Notes: generated by a model not told the origin, from the letters alone. A DNA stretch of 64,000 bases from an uncultured Alphaproteobacteria bacterium (GCA_910577205.1 CAJTMA010000002.1:62001-126000), one strand, 5' to 3'. Counted from the first letter of the stretch, positions 44,353 through 52,688 are shown. Numbers and translations: made by a program.

Positions 44353-45534
44353 TTATTTGGCGATTAATTCTCTGACACGTTCTTTCAGTTTTTCAAGCAC
44401 ATCGGATTTCGGGGTATATTTCTCTTCAAACGGTTCTACCGTTGTCCAGCCCAAATCCTCATAGACTTCCTGAATCTTTTTAACGACACCGGCTTTCCAA
44501 CCATATGAGCCAAAGCACATTGCCGTCTTGTTTTTCGGAGCCAAACCATGCATATAAGTCACAAAACCGGCAACTCTCGGGAAAAGCTGGTTATTCAGTG
44601 TCGGGTTGCCGATAACCACATATTTCGCATCCAGAAAATCAACCATGACTTCTGAAACATTCTTAACAGCCAAGCAGTGTTTTCTTACAGGGATACCCGC
44701 ATCTTGGAACACACTCATGGCAGCCTCGGCCATCGCGGCAGTTGCGCCCCACATCGTGTCATAAACAATCACGGCTTTGCCCTCATTTTGACCGCTTGCC
44801 CATTTGCAATAAGCGTTCAGAATTGCATTAACCTCTTCTTTTCCTGACCAGATACAACCGTGAGACGGTGCAATCATTTCAATATCCAGCCCTAAACTGT
44901 CAGCCGTATTCAGAGCTTTTTCAGCCTGCATTCCGTAGGGGAAGAGAATATTGGCATAATAGCTTTTGGCCTCTTGCATAACACAATCAAAGGGGGCTTC
45001 CTTAACAAACAAAGCATCAGTAGCATAGTGTTGTCCGAAACCGTCATTAGAAAGAAGCAATTTATCTTCAGCCACATAAGTCATCATAGAATCCGGCCAG
45101 TGGAGCATCGGCGTGGTCATAAAAGATAATGTTCGTTTACCGATGTTCAGGCTGTCTCCGGTTTTGACAATCTGATAATTCCATCCCGTAGTATCAAAAT
45201 GCGCTTCGAGCGCCATTTTGCCGGCAGCATTCGTAACAATAACAGCTTGCGGCGCTAATTTCATAATTTCAGGAATGTTGCCGGAGTGATCCATTTCCAC
45301 ATGGTTTACAATGATGTAATCAATTTTGCTGAAATCTGTCAGGCTTTGAATACGAGCAATGTTTTCGTGGGACATATAATGCTTAACACCGTCAACCAGC
45401 GTAATTTTTTCATCCATAATCAGATATGAGTTATAGGTTGATCCGTTTGGCGTGCTGTAGCCATGGAATTCTTTCAAATTCCAATCTTTAACGCCCACCC
45501 AGTAGATATCTTTTTTTATTTCGACAGCATTCAT
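44353..45534 (-). CDS. A-type flavodiiron protein (O2/NO reductase)
   Basis: The protein has 393 residues from the ATG at 45534, chosen because AAAGGAG lies six bases upstream. The N-terminal metallo-beta-lactamase domain carries the diiron ligands, including NHVEMDHSGN and later His and Asp residues (LHWPDSMM, APSHGCIW). The C-terminal flavodoxin domain (about 250-390) begins VIVYDTMWGAT. These enzymes reduce O2 to water, or NO to N2O, in anaerobes. It is divergent from perR across a 15-base PerR-box palindrome and faces rubrerythrin, so it is probably derepressed by peroxide. Confidence 0.94.
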   Translation of the reverse strand: MNAVEIKKDIYWVGVKDWNLKEFHGYSTPNGSTYNSYLIMDEKITLVDGVKHYMSHENIARIQSLTDFSKIDYIIVNHVEMDHSGNIPEIMKLAPQAVIVTNAAGKMALEAHFDTTGWNYQIVKTGDSLNIGKRTLSFMTTPMLHWPDSMMTYVAEDKLLLSNDGFGQHYATDALFVKEAPFDCVMQEAKSYYANILFPYGMQAEKALNTADSLGLDIEMIAPSHGCIWSGKEEVNAILNAYCKWASGQNEGKAVIVYDTMWGATAAMAEAAMSVFQDAGIPVRKHCLAVKNVSEVMVDFLDAKYVVIGNPTLNNQLFPRVAGFVTYMHGLAPKNKTAMCFGSYGWKAGVVKKIQEVYEDLGWTTVEPFEEKYTPKSDVLEKLKERVRELIAK

Positions 45535-45632
45535 TTTTAGCTCCTTTAGATTAAACATTACTGATAATTTGTTTTATAAATAGTTCTTAAAACGCCTATT
45601 GACAATCATAAAATTTAAGCTATAAACAAAAA

Positions 45633-45647
45633 TAATAATCATTATTA
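45633..45647. promoter_or_regulatory. PerR-box operator between flavodiiron and perR genes
   Basis: TAATAATCATTATTA is a perfect 7-1-7 palindrome and agrees with 13 of 15 positions of the known PerR box TTATAATTATTATAA. It lies 15 bases before the perR start and about 100 bases before the flavodiiron start, so one operator can control both directions. Confidence 0.75.
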
Positions 45648-45662
45648 GTTTAAGAAACGACT

Positions 45663-46043
45663 ATGAAATACTCCAGACAGCGTGAACATATATTAAATAC
45701 TCTGAAAGAGAATGCCATTCATCCGACGGCAGATGAAGTATATGCCCTCGCCCGCCGCGATATGCCGATGCTCAGCCTTGCGACAGTTTACCGCAATCTT
45801 AATCTGCTGGCTGAAAATGGTGTAATCCGTCGGATTGATTGTTTGGACGGTTCAGTACGTTTCGACCATAACTTGTGTAATCATTATCATTTCATTTGCA
45901 CAAAATGCAATAAAGTTTATGATGTCTGTCAGGACATCGCCCCTGATTTGGCTAACAAAGTTTTCAGCCAAACAGGTTTATTGGTGGAAAGTGCGGATAT
46001 TTCCCTCAAAGGGATTTGCCCGGACTGTCATCAGAACAACTAA
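45663..46043 (+). CDS. perR: PerR-type peroxide-sensing Fur-family repressor
   Basis: The 126-residue protein has a winged-helix DNA-binding half (ATVYRNLNLLAENGV) and a metal-binding half. All five regulatory metal ligands of Bacillus PerR align: H20 (HPTADEVY), D68 (RFDH), H74 and H76 (NHYHF), and D87. Fur has Glu where PerR has the last Asp. The structural zinc site is complete (C79, C82, C119, C122). The N terminus is about 17 residues shorter than in Bacillus. Together with the box upstream and rubrerythrin downstream (26 bases), this supports PerR rather than Fur or Zur. Confidence 0.88.
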   Translation: MKYSRQREHILNTLKENAIHPTADEVYALARRDMPMLSLATVYRNLNLLAENGVIRRIDCLDGSVRFDHNLCNHYHFICTKCNKVYDVCQDIAPDLANKVFSQTGLLVESADISLKGICPDCHQNN

Positions 46044-46069
46044 CCTTCTCATTTAAGGAGACTATGACT

Positions 46070-46609
46070 ATGGAACTCAAAGGTTCAAAAACAGAACAAA
46101 ACCTGAAAGATGCATTTGCAGGCGAATCTCAAGCCCGCAATAAATATACCTATTATGCTTCTAAAGCAAAAAAAGAAGGCTATAACTACATTGCCGCTAA
46201 GTTTGAAGAAACCGCTAATAATGAAAAAGAACACGCTAAATTGTGGTTTAAATTGCTGCATGACGGACAAGTTCCTGATACAATTACCAATCTGAAAGAT
46301 GCTGCTGCAGGTGAAAATTATGAATGGACCGATATGTATGACCGTATGGCCAAAGAAGCCAAAGAAGAAGGTTTTACCAAAATTGCTTTCTTATTTGAAC
46401 AGGTTGGCAAAATTGAAAAAGGTCATGAAGAAAGATATAATGCTTTGCTCAACTCTCTGATTGAAGGCAAAATCTTTGAACGTCCGACCAAAGTTATTTG
46501 GGAATGCGCTAACTGCGGCCATCGTGTCGAAAGCCCCAAAGCTCCGGAAAAATGCCCGGTTTGTGATCATCCGCAAGCTTATTTCTTTGAACTCAAAGAA
46601 CAATTCTAG
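46070..46609 (+). CDS. Rubrerythrin
   Basis: The protein has 179 residues from the ATG at 46070, nine bases after AAGGAG; an ATG two codons earlier is too close to that site. The N-terminal four-helix diiron domain shows FAGESQARNKYTYYA, EETANNEKEHAK and the later GKIEKGHEERY with their Glu and His ligands. A C-terminal rubredoxin domain has CANC and CPVC. Rubrerythrin reduces hydrogen peroxide in anaerobes. Its place right after perR suggests it is part of the PerR regulon. A terminator follows. Confidence 0.96.
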   Translation: MELKGSKTEQNLKDAFAGESQARNKYTYYASKAKKEGYNYIAAKFEETANNEKEHAKLWFKLLHDGQVPDTITNLKDAAAGENYEWTDMYDRMAKEAKEEGFTKIAFLFEQVGKIEKGHEERYNALLNSLIEGKIFERPTKVIWECANCGHRVESPKAPEKCPVCDHPQAYFFELKEQF

Positions 46610-46628
46610 TGGAAATATCACCCAAAGA

Positions 46629-46664
46629 AAACCGTTCAGATGTTGAGTCTGAACGGTTTCTTTA
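46629..46664 (+). terminator. Terminator after rubrerythrin
   Basis: A 12-bp stem (46629-46640 with 46648-46659) has a seven-base loop, followed by TTTCTTTAT. Confidence 0.85.
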
Positions 46665-46696
46665 TACTAAAAAAGCTCCGCAATTGCGGAGCTTTT
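46665..46696 (-). terminator. Terminator after the cold-shock gene
   Basis: A 26-base palindrome (46671-46696) folds into an 11-bp stem with a four-base loop and is followed on the minus strand by a T run. It ends the leftward cold-shock gene. Confidence 0.85.
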
Positions 46697-46713
46697 CTGG
46701 TAAAATGGTCTGA

Positions 46714-46920
46714 TTACTCGGAAACTTTTAATTCACCGGCAACAGTTTTGCCTCTTTCATTCATCAATTCGTAGCTGATTTTAGCGCCTTCGTTGAGGGT
46801 TCTCATTCCGGCTTTCTGAACTGCAGAGATATGCACGAAGATATCTTGTCCGCCTTCATCCGGAGTGATGAAACCATAACCTTTTTTGTTGTTAAACCAT
46901 TTTACTGTTCCTGTTGCCAT
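46714..46920 (-). CDS. cspA: CspA-family cold-shock protein
   Basis: The 68-residue single cold-shock domain carries RNP1 (KGYGFI) and RNP2 (DIFVHI), which bind single-stranded nucleic acid. An AGGATTAAGATA leader precedes the ATG, and a long AT-rich region upstream (46921-47118) could hold a cold-responsive 5' UTR; I cannot show this. Confidence 0.96.
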   Translation of the reverse strand: MATGTVKWFNNKKGYGFITPDEGGQDIFVHISAVQKAGMRTLNEGAKISYELMNERGKTVAGELKVSE

Positions 46921-47118
46921 TATCTTAATCCTTTTTACAAACAGGTTAATACATTCATTACAACATATAATTGCTGTAACAGGTTTATCCTAGTCTAACC
47001 ATTTTAATATGCAAGCTAATTCTGCATCCTGAACCAAATATTTACTAACCTTGTAATTTGACAATTCGTTATTATAATCTGCTTGTCTTGGATAGCTTAT
47101 GCAAAGAAAGGAAAAAAC

Positions 47119-47640
47119 ATGAAAAAATTACTTTACACCGCGGCTTTCGCGCTGCCTCTGGCTATCGCCGCCGGCAACTCGGATGCCTTTTGGCACCGTG
47201 ACGTGCAAAATGACGCAGCCGCTCCGTCAGCAGCAGAACAAGTTTCTGACAAAGCTGCGCAGAAAATGAGCAAAAAAGAATTAAAAAAAGAAATGAAGCA
47301 TGAAAAGCATCAGGATAAACATCATGACAAGCATGATATGAAAGCAATGAAAAAAATGATGAAAAATAATCCTGAACGCTGGTTGGCTGAAGAAACAGCG
47401 GAAATCAATGAAGATTACAACAAGGCTGTTTACAAAATCGGCCAGACTAACCTGCCGGAAGATGCCAAAGACCTTCTGCTCTCTCAGGCCAAATCCAACA
47501 AAGAGCTGGCTTTGAAGCAAGCTAAAGAAAAAAGCGAACAGATGGCCGATAACATGGAAGCGAGGGAAAAATTTCGCGATCAGTTTCAACAAGAAAAACG
47601 GAATCGCAAAGCCATCCGCGAAGTTGAGGATATTTTATAG
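47119..47640 (+). CDS. Exported His/Lys/Met-rich protein
   Basis: The protein has 173 residues from the ATG at 47119 (AAGAAAGGA upstream). A signal peptide ends near the NSDAFW region. A central segment (about 63-95) is packed with Lys, His and Met (HEKHQDKHHDKHDMKAMKK), followed by long charged helices with REKFRDQFQQEKRNRK. The layout suggests metal binding or a Spy/CpxP-like helical chaperone, but no family motif such as LTxxQ is clear. A terminator lies downstream. Confidence 0.65.
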   Translation: MKKLLYTAAFALPLAIAAGNSDAFWHRDVQNDAAAPSAAEQVSDKAAQKMSKKELKKEMKHEKHQDKHHDKHDMKAMKKMMKNNPERWLAEETAEINEDYNKAVYKIGQTNLPEDAKDLLLSQAKSNKELALKQAKEKSEQMADNMEAREKFRDQFQQEKRNRKAIREVEDIL

Positions 47641-47698
47641 AAAGCCGTCACAAAACAGCAATTACCGTCTGCTGGCATAATAACGGCTTGTCCTGCCG

Positions 47699-47731
47699 AA
47701 AAAAGTCTGGTATCCTGTGCCAGACTTTTTT
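47699..47731 (+). terminator. Terminator directly before the pentapeptide-repeat gene
   Basis: A 12-bp perfect stem (47699-47710 with 47720-47731) has a nine-base loop and ends in TTTTTT. The ribosome site of the next gene (GAGGAT) begins three bases later, so any transcript from upstream must pass it. Confidence 0.85.
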
Positions 47732-47743
47732 AGTGAGGATACA

Positions 47744-48352
47744 ATGTTTGAACAGATGGAACTCGACAAAGCACAATTGCTTAAAATTTTACAGGAAAAT
47801 GACGAGCCAGAATTTTATAAATGTACCTTTACCTCCCCTGCTCTGCGACAAATGGCTTTTGAAAATGCGGTATTTGACGATTGCAAAATGTCGAATATTG
47901 ATTTTGCTTATTCTGATTTTAACAGTGCGATTTTCAAAAATTGTGATTTGAATAACTGCAGCTTTAACGGCTGCAAAATTTTTGATGCCAAATTTGAAAA
48001 CTGCAAACTTTCAGGAAGCGATTTCTCAGACACCAGCAATCTTAACTGCGAATTTAAACAATGTCAGTTATGCTATTGTTTTATGCCGGATTTTAACTTC
48101 AAAAAACTCACATTAAACGAATTAAACTTTAACGGCGCAGAGCTTAACGGCTGTGACTTTCGCGATACAATCTGGGAAAATTGCAGTATGAGGGAAGCCA
48201 CAATCAGGCAATGCCGTTTCAAAGGAGCTGATTTGCGAGGCTGCGACTTAGGCGGTTTGACATTCAGCGAAGCCGGAAACCTCAAAGGTTCTTATATCTC
48301 CAAATCGCAAGCAAGCGATATTCTCGGCGCTTTGGCTATCACTGTTCTTTAA
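47744..48352 (+). CDS. Pentapeptide-repeat protein
   Basis: The protein has 202 residues from the ATG at 47744 (GAGGAT upstream). From about residue 25 onward the sequence shows five-residue periodicity with central Phe or Leu and frequent Asn/Cys/Asp, for example NIDFAYSDFNSAIFKNCDL and FKGADLRGCDLGGL. This forms a right-handed quadrilateral beta helix. Some such proteins shield DNA gyrase from toxins or quinolones (Qnr, MfpA); most have unknown roles. Cys is unusually common. It is preceded by a terminator within 13 bases of its start. Confidence 0.88.
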   Translation: MFEQMELDKAQLLKILQENDEPEFYKCTFTSPALRQMAFENAVFDDCKMSNIDFAYSDFNSAIFKNCDLNNCSFNGCKIFDAKFENCKLSGSDFSDTSNLNCEFKQCQLCYCFMPDFNFKKLTLNELNFNGAELNGCDFRDTIWENCSMREATIRQCRFKGADLRGCDLGGLTFSEAGNLKGSYISKSQASDILGALAITVL

Positions 48353-48472
48353 CATAAGTTTTTCATAATAAGTTCTTGGCAAATCATAAAAAAATGATTA
48401 TAGTGGCAGGCGTGCTTTCCGCATTGGGGCGGCGAGCCTTTAATTATGTCATATTAAAAAAGGAATAAACTT

Positions 48473-49990
48473 ATGGGACTAAAAAACACAAGAGCCGGAA
48501 ATTATCCGGAGTGGTATCAAAACGTTGTCAGTGAAGCCGATATGGCCGAGAATTCGTCTTCTCCGGGCTGTATGGTCATCAAACCGTGGGGATACGGCAT
48601 TTGGGAGCGTATCCGTGACGTTTTTGACGAGAAAATTAAAGAAACAGAACATGAGAATTGCTATTTCCCGATGTTTATTCCGTTATCTTTCTTCCAAAAA
48701 GAAGCTGAACACGTCGATGGTTTTGCTAAAGAAATGGCGGTCGTTACCCACTCGCGCCTGTCTATGAAAGACGGAAAGCTGACCCCGGATTCTAAACTTG
48801 AAGAACCGTTAATTGTCCGCCCGACCTCAGAAGCCATCATCGCCGACTCTTTCTCTAAATGGGTCAAGTCTTACCGCGATCTGCCGGTTTTAGTCAATCA
48901 ATGGGCAAACGTTGTTCGTTGGGAAATGCGCCCCCGCTTGTTTTTAAGAACGCGCGAATTTCTCTGGCAGGAAGGACACACAGCCCATTCTAATGCTGCT
49001 GAGGCCGAAGAAGAAACCAAACGGATGCTGGATGCTTATCAAGACTTGTGCGAAAACACCCTGGCTATGCCGGTACTGGTCGGTCGCAAACCTGAGCATG
49101 AAAAATTCCCGGGCGCGGTTGACACCTATTGTGTGGAAGCCATGATGCAGGACGGCAAAGCTTTGCAAGCCGGCACATCGCATTTCCTTGGGCAGAATTT
49201 TGCAAAATCAGCCAATATCTCCTTTATTAATAATCAAGGCCAGTCTGAATATGCTTATACGACTTCCTGGGGCGTTTCTACCCGCTTAATCGGCGGCGTT
49301 ATTATGACACACGCTGATGATGACGGCATGGTGGTTCCGCCGAAAATTGCTCCTTATCAAGTGGTTATCGTTCCGGTCATCAAAAAACAGGAAGACAGCG
49401 ACGCAGTTATGGCATATATCAACAAGCTGGTTGCCGATTTGAAAAAACAAGCACCGTTTGCCGAGAAAATCCGCATCAAAATTGACCGCCGCGACAAGGC
49501 TTCGGTTGACAAATTCTGGGAGTGGACACGCAAAGGCGCACCGGTTATCTGCGAAATCGGGATGCGAGATGTTGATGGCAGCAAAGTTATGGTTAAAGAA
49601 CGTGCCAAACTTGGCACAGCAGAAGGCAAACAAATCGTTTCCTTTGATGAGTTTGTTTCAACCATAACTTCCCGTTTGGAAAATATGCAAAAAGAAATCT
49701 TTAGCAAAGCTAAAAACCGTTTGGAGCAAAATATCCGCACAGATATTTTTTCTCCTGAAGATTTCAAAAAATACTTCTCAGAATCAAATATTTGGATTGA
49801 AGATGGTAAACCGGGGAAAGTCGCTTTTGTACGCGGCAAGTGGTGTGGCGATCCGGAATCCGAAGCGATTTTAAAAGAGATGAAAATTACCATCCGCTGT
49901 ATTCCGTTTGACCAATCCGGTACGGAAGGCATTTGCCTGCTGACCGGCAAGCCGGCAACTATGGATGTTATCTACGCCCGTTCTTATTAG
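48473..49990 (+). CDS. proS: Prolyl-tRNA synthetase, archaeal/eukaryotic type (type 3)
   Basis: The 505-residue class II synthetase opens with YPEWYQNVVSEADMAE and PWGYGIWERI and contains VRPTSEAIIADSFSKWV (motif 2 region) and the TSHFLGQNFAK strand. It lacks the YbaK-like editing insertion of bacterial type ProRS. The C-terminal zinc-domain remnant ends in a terminal Tyr (IYARSY), a trait of the archaeal/eukaryotic type. Most alphaproteobacteria use a shorter type with a different N terminus, so this gene may be acquired. An AAGGA ribosome site is present. Confidence 0.95.
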   Translation: MGLKNTRAGNYPEWYQNVVSEADMAENSSSPGCMVIKPWGYGIWERIRDVFDEKIKETEHENCYFPMFIPLSFFQKEAEHVDGFAKEMAVVTHSRLSMKDGKLTPDSKLEEPLIVRPTSEAIIADSFSKWVKSYRDLPVLVNQWANVVRWEMRPRLFLRTREFLWQEGHTAHSNAAEAEEETKRMLDAYQDLCENTLAMPVLVGRKPEHEKFPGAVDTYCVEAMMQDGKALQAGTSHFLGQNFAKSANISFINNQGQSEYAYTTSWGVSTRLIGGVIMTHADDDGMVVPPKIAPYQVVIVPVIKKQEDSDAVMAYINKLVADLKKQAPFAEKIRIKIDRRDKASVDKFWEWTRKGAPVICEIGMRDVDGSKVMVKERAKLGTAEGKQIVSFDEFVSTITSRLENMQKEIFSKAKNRLEQNIRTDIFSPEDFKKYFSESNIWIEDGKPGKVAFVRGKWCGDPESEAILKEMKITIRCIPFDQSGTEGICLLTGKPATMDVIYARSY

Positions 49991-49999
49991 GAGAAAAAA

Positions 50000-50302
50000 A
50001 TGAAAAAAGCTATATTAACTGCTGCCGCTATTTTAGCCGCCTGCCCCGCTTGGGCTCAGAATGCTGATCCGGCACTGCTTATTCGTGAACAATTTGCAAA
50101 AATTGATACGAATGGCGACGGCGAAATTTCGCAGGAAGAATTTTTGGCTTATAAGCAGGAAGAAACCAAAAAAGTGACTGCCAAAATCTTTGAAAAGTTA
50201 GATACTGACAAAAGCGGCGGTATTTCTGAAGAAGAATATGCCCAGACGGTCAATACTATCCTAAGCCAGTTAAAAAAACTGTCAGCAGGATTAGCTCAAT
50301 AA
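50000..50302 (+). CDS. Secreted EF-hand protein
   Basis: The 100-residue protein has a signal peptide ending near PAWAQ. The mature part contains two canonical EF hands: DTNGDGEISQEE and DTDKSGGISEEE, each with Asp/Asn/Glu at the calcium positions. It probably binds calcium in the periplasm. It begins nine bases after proS and is followed by a terminator. Confidence 0.9.
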   Translation: MKKAILTAAAILAACPAWAQNADPALLIREQFAKIDTNGDGEISQEEFLAYKQEETKKVTAKIFEKLDTDKSGGISEEEYAQTVNTILSQLKKLSAGLAQ

Positions 50303-50318
50303 AAGAGCATTAAAAGAT

Positions 50319-50347
50319 AAAAACCGGGCTTAATGCCCGGTTTTTTC
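50319..50347 (+). terminator. Terminator after the EF-hand gene
   Basis: An 11-bp stem (50319-50329 with 50335-50345) is capped by TTAAT and ends in T residues. The stem overlaps the stop codon of the convergent lipoprotein gene. Confidence 0.88.
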
Positions 50348-50965
50348 AATGATTACAGCTTCGTTTGGATTCAAAGTATAGGTTTGATAACAAATATCAT
50401 CCCCTATGCGGAAAATTTGTCCTTGAGCATTATAGTCTTTGATATAAATCAAATTTCCGTTTTCCAATTCCAGAAACTGGGTTTCGAATTGAGTTATCAC
50501 CGGAAGACCCAGAATCAAAAACGTTGTAAAGCGGCAACGCATGGTAAAGCACTCAACAATCCGCCCGTATTTATTTCCGCTCAAAATAAGCCCCCGGCTT
50601 TGGATTTCCTCTTCTATATCAGAAGCTCTTCCGCTACCGTCCATGGTGATTTGATAAATCTCATCAGGACAAGCTTTATAGGTTTGATATTCTTTGACGG
50701 AAAAGCCTTCTCCGACAGCTCCGTTAATGCGGATATTCTGCGCATATTTATGGACACCGCCACTAAATGTGAATACCGTACAACGAAAAGGAATAAAAGT
50801 GTCGGACACAAAAATCACGTTTTTATAAACCTTTTCGATTTTAGTTTTTCCGTGATTATCAAGCAAAAGCGTTTCTGCCCAATTATCTTCTTTTTCTTCC
50901 GAACAGGAAATGCAGAGCCATGACAGGCAAAGCATCAACAACTTAATAATAGTAAGATTTTTCAT
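50330..50965 (-). CDS. Bacteroidota-like lipoprotein of unknown function
   Basis: The protein has 211 residues from the ATG at 50965, chosen because a lipoprotein signal starts there (lipobox CISC) and the longer frame to 51028 adds no family sequence. The mature N terminus is CSEEKEDNW: acidic residues right after Cys-Ser match the lipoprotein export signal of Bacteroidota, which directs proteins to the cell surface. The mature domain is beta-rich with four more Cys. No Shine-Dalgarno sequence is visible and the leader is AT-rich, as in the trio at 42481-44310. Confidence 0.7.
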   Translation of the reverse strand: MKNLTIIKLLMLCLSWLCISCSEEKEDNWAETLLLDNHGKTKIEKVYKNVIFVSDTFIPFRCTVFTFSGGVHKYAQNIRINGAVGEGFSVKEYQTYKACPDEIYQITMDGSGRASDIEEEIQSRGLILSGNKYGRIVECFTMRCRFTTFLILGLPVITQFETQFLELENGNLIYIKDYNAQGQIFRIGDDICYQTYTLNPNEAVIIEKTGH

Positions 50966-51095
50966 TACAGTTGAATTTAATAATAAATGATTGAGAGTAG
51001 AAATATCATTTTTTAGAAAGGTATTCAACAGTTTATTCGGTAATTCAGGGAAAATTAGCGATCAACAGTATAAAAACCGGAGGTAAACCTGTTTT

Positions 51096-52280
51096 TTATT
51101 CAGCAGCAAGCGACAATCTGTCATCAAGCAACCGGGCAGCATCGCGGCCGGAAGCCAGTGCTTCAACAATGGTTGAACCGCCGTGTTTGCAATCGCCGGC
51201 ATAAATTATCCGGTTGTCATTAATTTTTGCATCTGCACGGCTGCCAATCGCGGTAATAACCAAATCAAAGCCCGTCAGCTCAATAACAGCTCCCGGCAGC
51301 GGACGCAATTCTCCGTTCAACATATGGTTACGTCTGATTGACAAGGAAAGTCCGTCTTCGTTCTTCTCTATCTTTTCAGGGCTGCTGAGCGCGGATATGT
51401 TAATCTCATTCTTTAACAGTTCAAGGTGTTCCTGTTGAGAAATACGCATATCCGACAGGCGGCGGCGAACAAACATTTCAACATGAGAAGCCCCATTTTC
51501 AACCGCTGTCAATGCACAGTCGGCAGCGACATTTCCTCCGCCAATTACAGCCACCTTCCCTGTTGCGGCATATTTCTTCGGTTGACGCAGGTAGTCCATA
51601 TAAGACAAACTGCAGTCTTCGCCGGGAATATTCAACCCCACAACATTCGGCTCGCCGGTTGCAACAATTACGCCGTCAAATCCCTGATTAAATAAATTTG
51701 CAGGATTATCGATTTTAGTTGTCAGGTGCAAGGTTATAAATTCACGGTTAAAAATAAAAGACCAATCTTTCTCAATAACATTATAAGGCAGCCGCGCATC
51801 CGGAATCATATTTAATGCGCCGCCAATCTGATTTGATGCTTCATAGATGTCAATTTTATACCCCTGGCGTCCCAATTCGGCAGCGGCGGCCATTCCTGCA
51901 GGTCCTGCCCCGATAATGGCTATTTTACGGCCGTTGGAAGAAACTAAAAAGTTATCATTTTTCTGCTGACGATATTTTTCAAGGATTGTGGCTTGGACTT
52001 TGGGAATATTCACGGCAAAATCAATATGGCTGCGAGTACAGGCCTTCATGCAGAATTTATCCGGGCAGATTAATCCGCAAGTTTGTCCCATCGGATTATT
52101 ACGGGAAATGGTTTCAACAGCCTGCTCAAAATAACCGCTCTTGGCCTGCGCAATAAATTCCTGCGGGCTGCAGTTAACCGGGCAAGCGCTCATACAAGGT
52201 TTGGATGGACAATTTAAACAACGCTCTAATTCTGCTTTAAGCTGAATTTTGCTTAAATATAAATTTTTGGCTTTAACCAT
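51096..52280 (-). CDS. GltD/PreT-like NAD(P)H oxidoreductase with N-terminal Fe-S domain
   Basis: The 394-residue protein has an N-terminal Cys-rich region (about residues 18-85) with CLNCPSKPCMSACPVNC and CGLICPDKFCMKAC, forming two [4Fe-4S] clusters. An FAD-binding Rossmann fold (IAIIGAGPAGMAAA, about 118) and an NAD(P)H-binding fold (VAVIGGGNVAADCA, about 243) follow, then the ATG-like motif GDCKHGGSTIVEALASGRDAA. The layout equals the small subunit of glutamate synthase or the PreT half of dihydropyrimidine dehydrogenase. Neither large partner (GltB, PreA) is next to it. Confidence 0.88.
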   Translation of the reverse strand: MVKAKNLYLSKIQLKAELERCLNCPSKPCMSACPVNCSPQEFIAQAKSGYFEQAVETISRNNPMGQTCGLICPDKFCMKACTRSHIDFAVNIPKVQATILEKYRQQKNDNFLVSSNGRKIAIIGAGPAGMAAAAELGRQGYKIDIYEASNQIGGALNMIPDARLPYNVIEKDWSFIFNREFITLHLTTKIDNPANLFNQGFDGVIVATGEPNVVGLNIPGEDCSLSYMDYLRQPKKYAATGKVAVIGGGNVAADCALTAVENGASHVEMFVRRRLSDMRISQQEHLELLKNEINISALSSPEKIEKNEDGLSLSIRRNHMLNGELRPLPGAVIELTGFDLVITAIGSRADAKINDNRIIYAGDCKHGGSTIVEALASGRDAARLLDDRLSLAAE

Positions 52281-52425
52281 ATCTGATTCCCGAAAAAACG
52301 TTTTAAACAGTATAAGCGTTTTATTTGTTTCAGAGTCAAGTTATTTTTTATTCCGCTATGATAATCCGTATTAAACATTACACCTAAAACATATACACAT
52401 ATTTTATTATAACTTTAAGTTGAGA

Positions 52426-52453
52426 TTGATTTTACAATAAATACGATTATACT
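52426..52453 (+). promoter_or_regulatory. Sigma-70-type promoter for the first mini-protein
   Basis: TTGATT (52426-52431) and TATACT (52448-52453) are separated by 16 bases, about 30 bases before the mini-gene start. It supports real transcription of the small gene. Confidence 0.5.
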
Positions 52454-52481
52454 AATTGATATACAACGAAGAGAGGTATTC

Positions 52482-52589
52482 ATGAGATCTAAACCCAGAA
52501 AACCTTACAGCTATGGTATAAGAACAGAAACAAGACCATTGCTGCCTATCGTCAATAAAGATGCAGCTATTCCTTTTAAACGCAAATAA
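52482..52589 (+). CDS. Basic mini-protein, 35 residues, copy 1
   Basis: ATG at 52482 follows GAGAGG at a proper distance and a promoter-like pair upstream. The product is basic and proline-rich (SKPRKPYSYG, ETRPLLP, IPFKRK), with no membrane helix. It resembles the mini-protein encoded at 52689: both have basic-basic-Pro-aromatic-Ser, then R-x-E-x-basic-Pro. Function unknown. Confidence 0.5.
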   Translation: MRSKPRKPYSYGIRTETRPLLPIVNKDAAIPFKRK

Positions 52590-52688
52590 CGACTTGTATT
52601 ATATAGTATATAAACTAATCCCGTTTACATCTGCAGAGTAAGCCATAGAATACCTGTGTTATCAGTAATCACGAACAGGATAGTTAAT

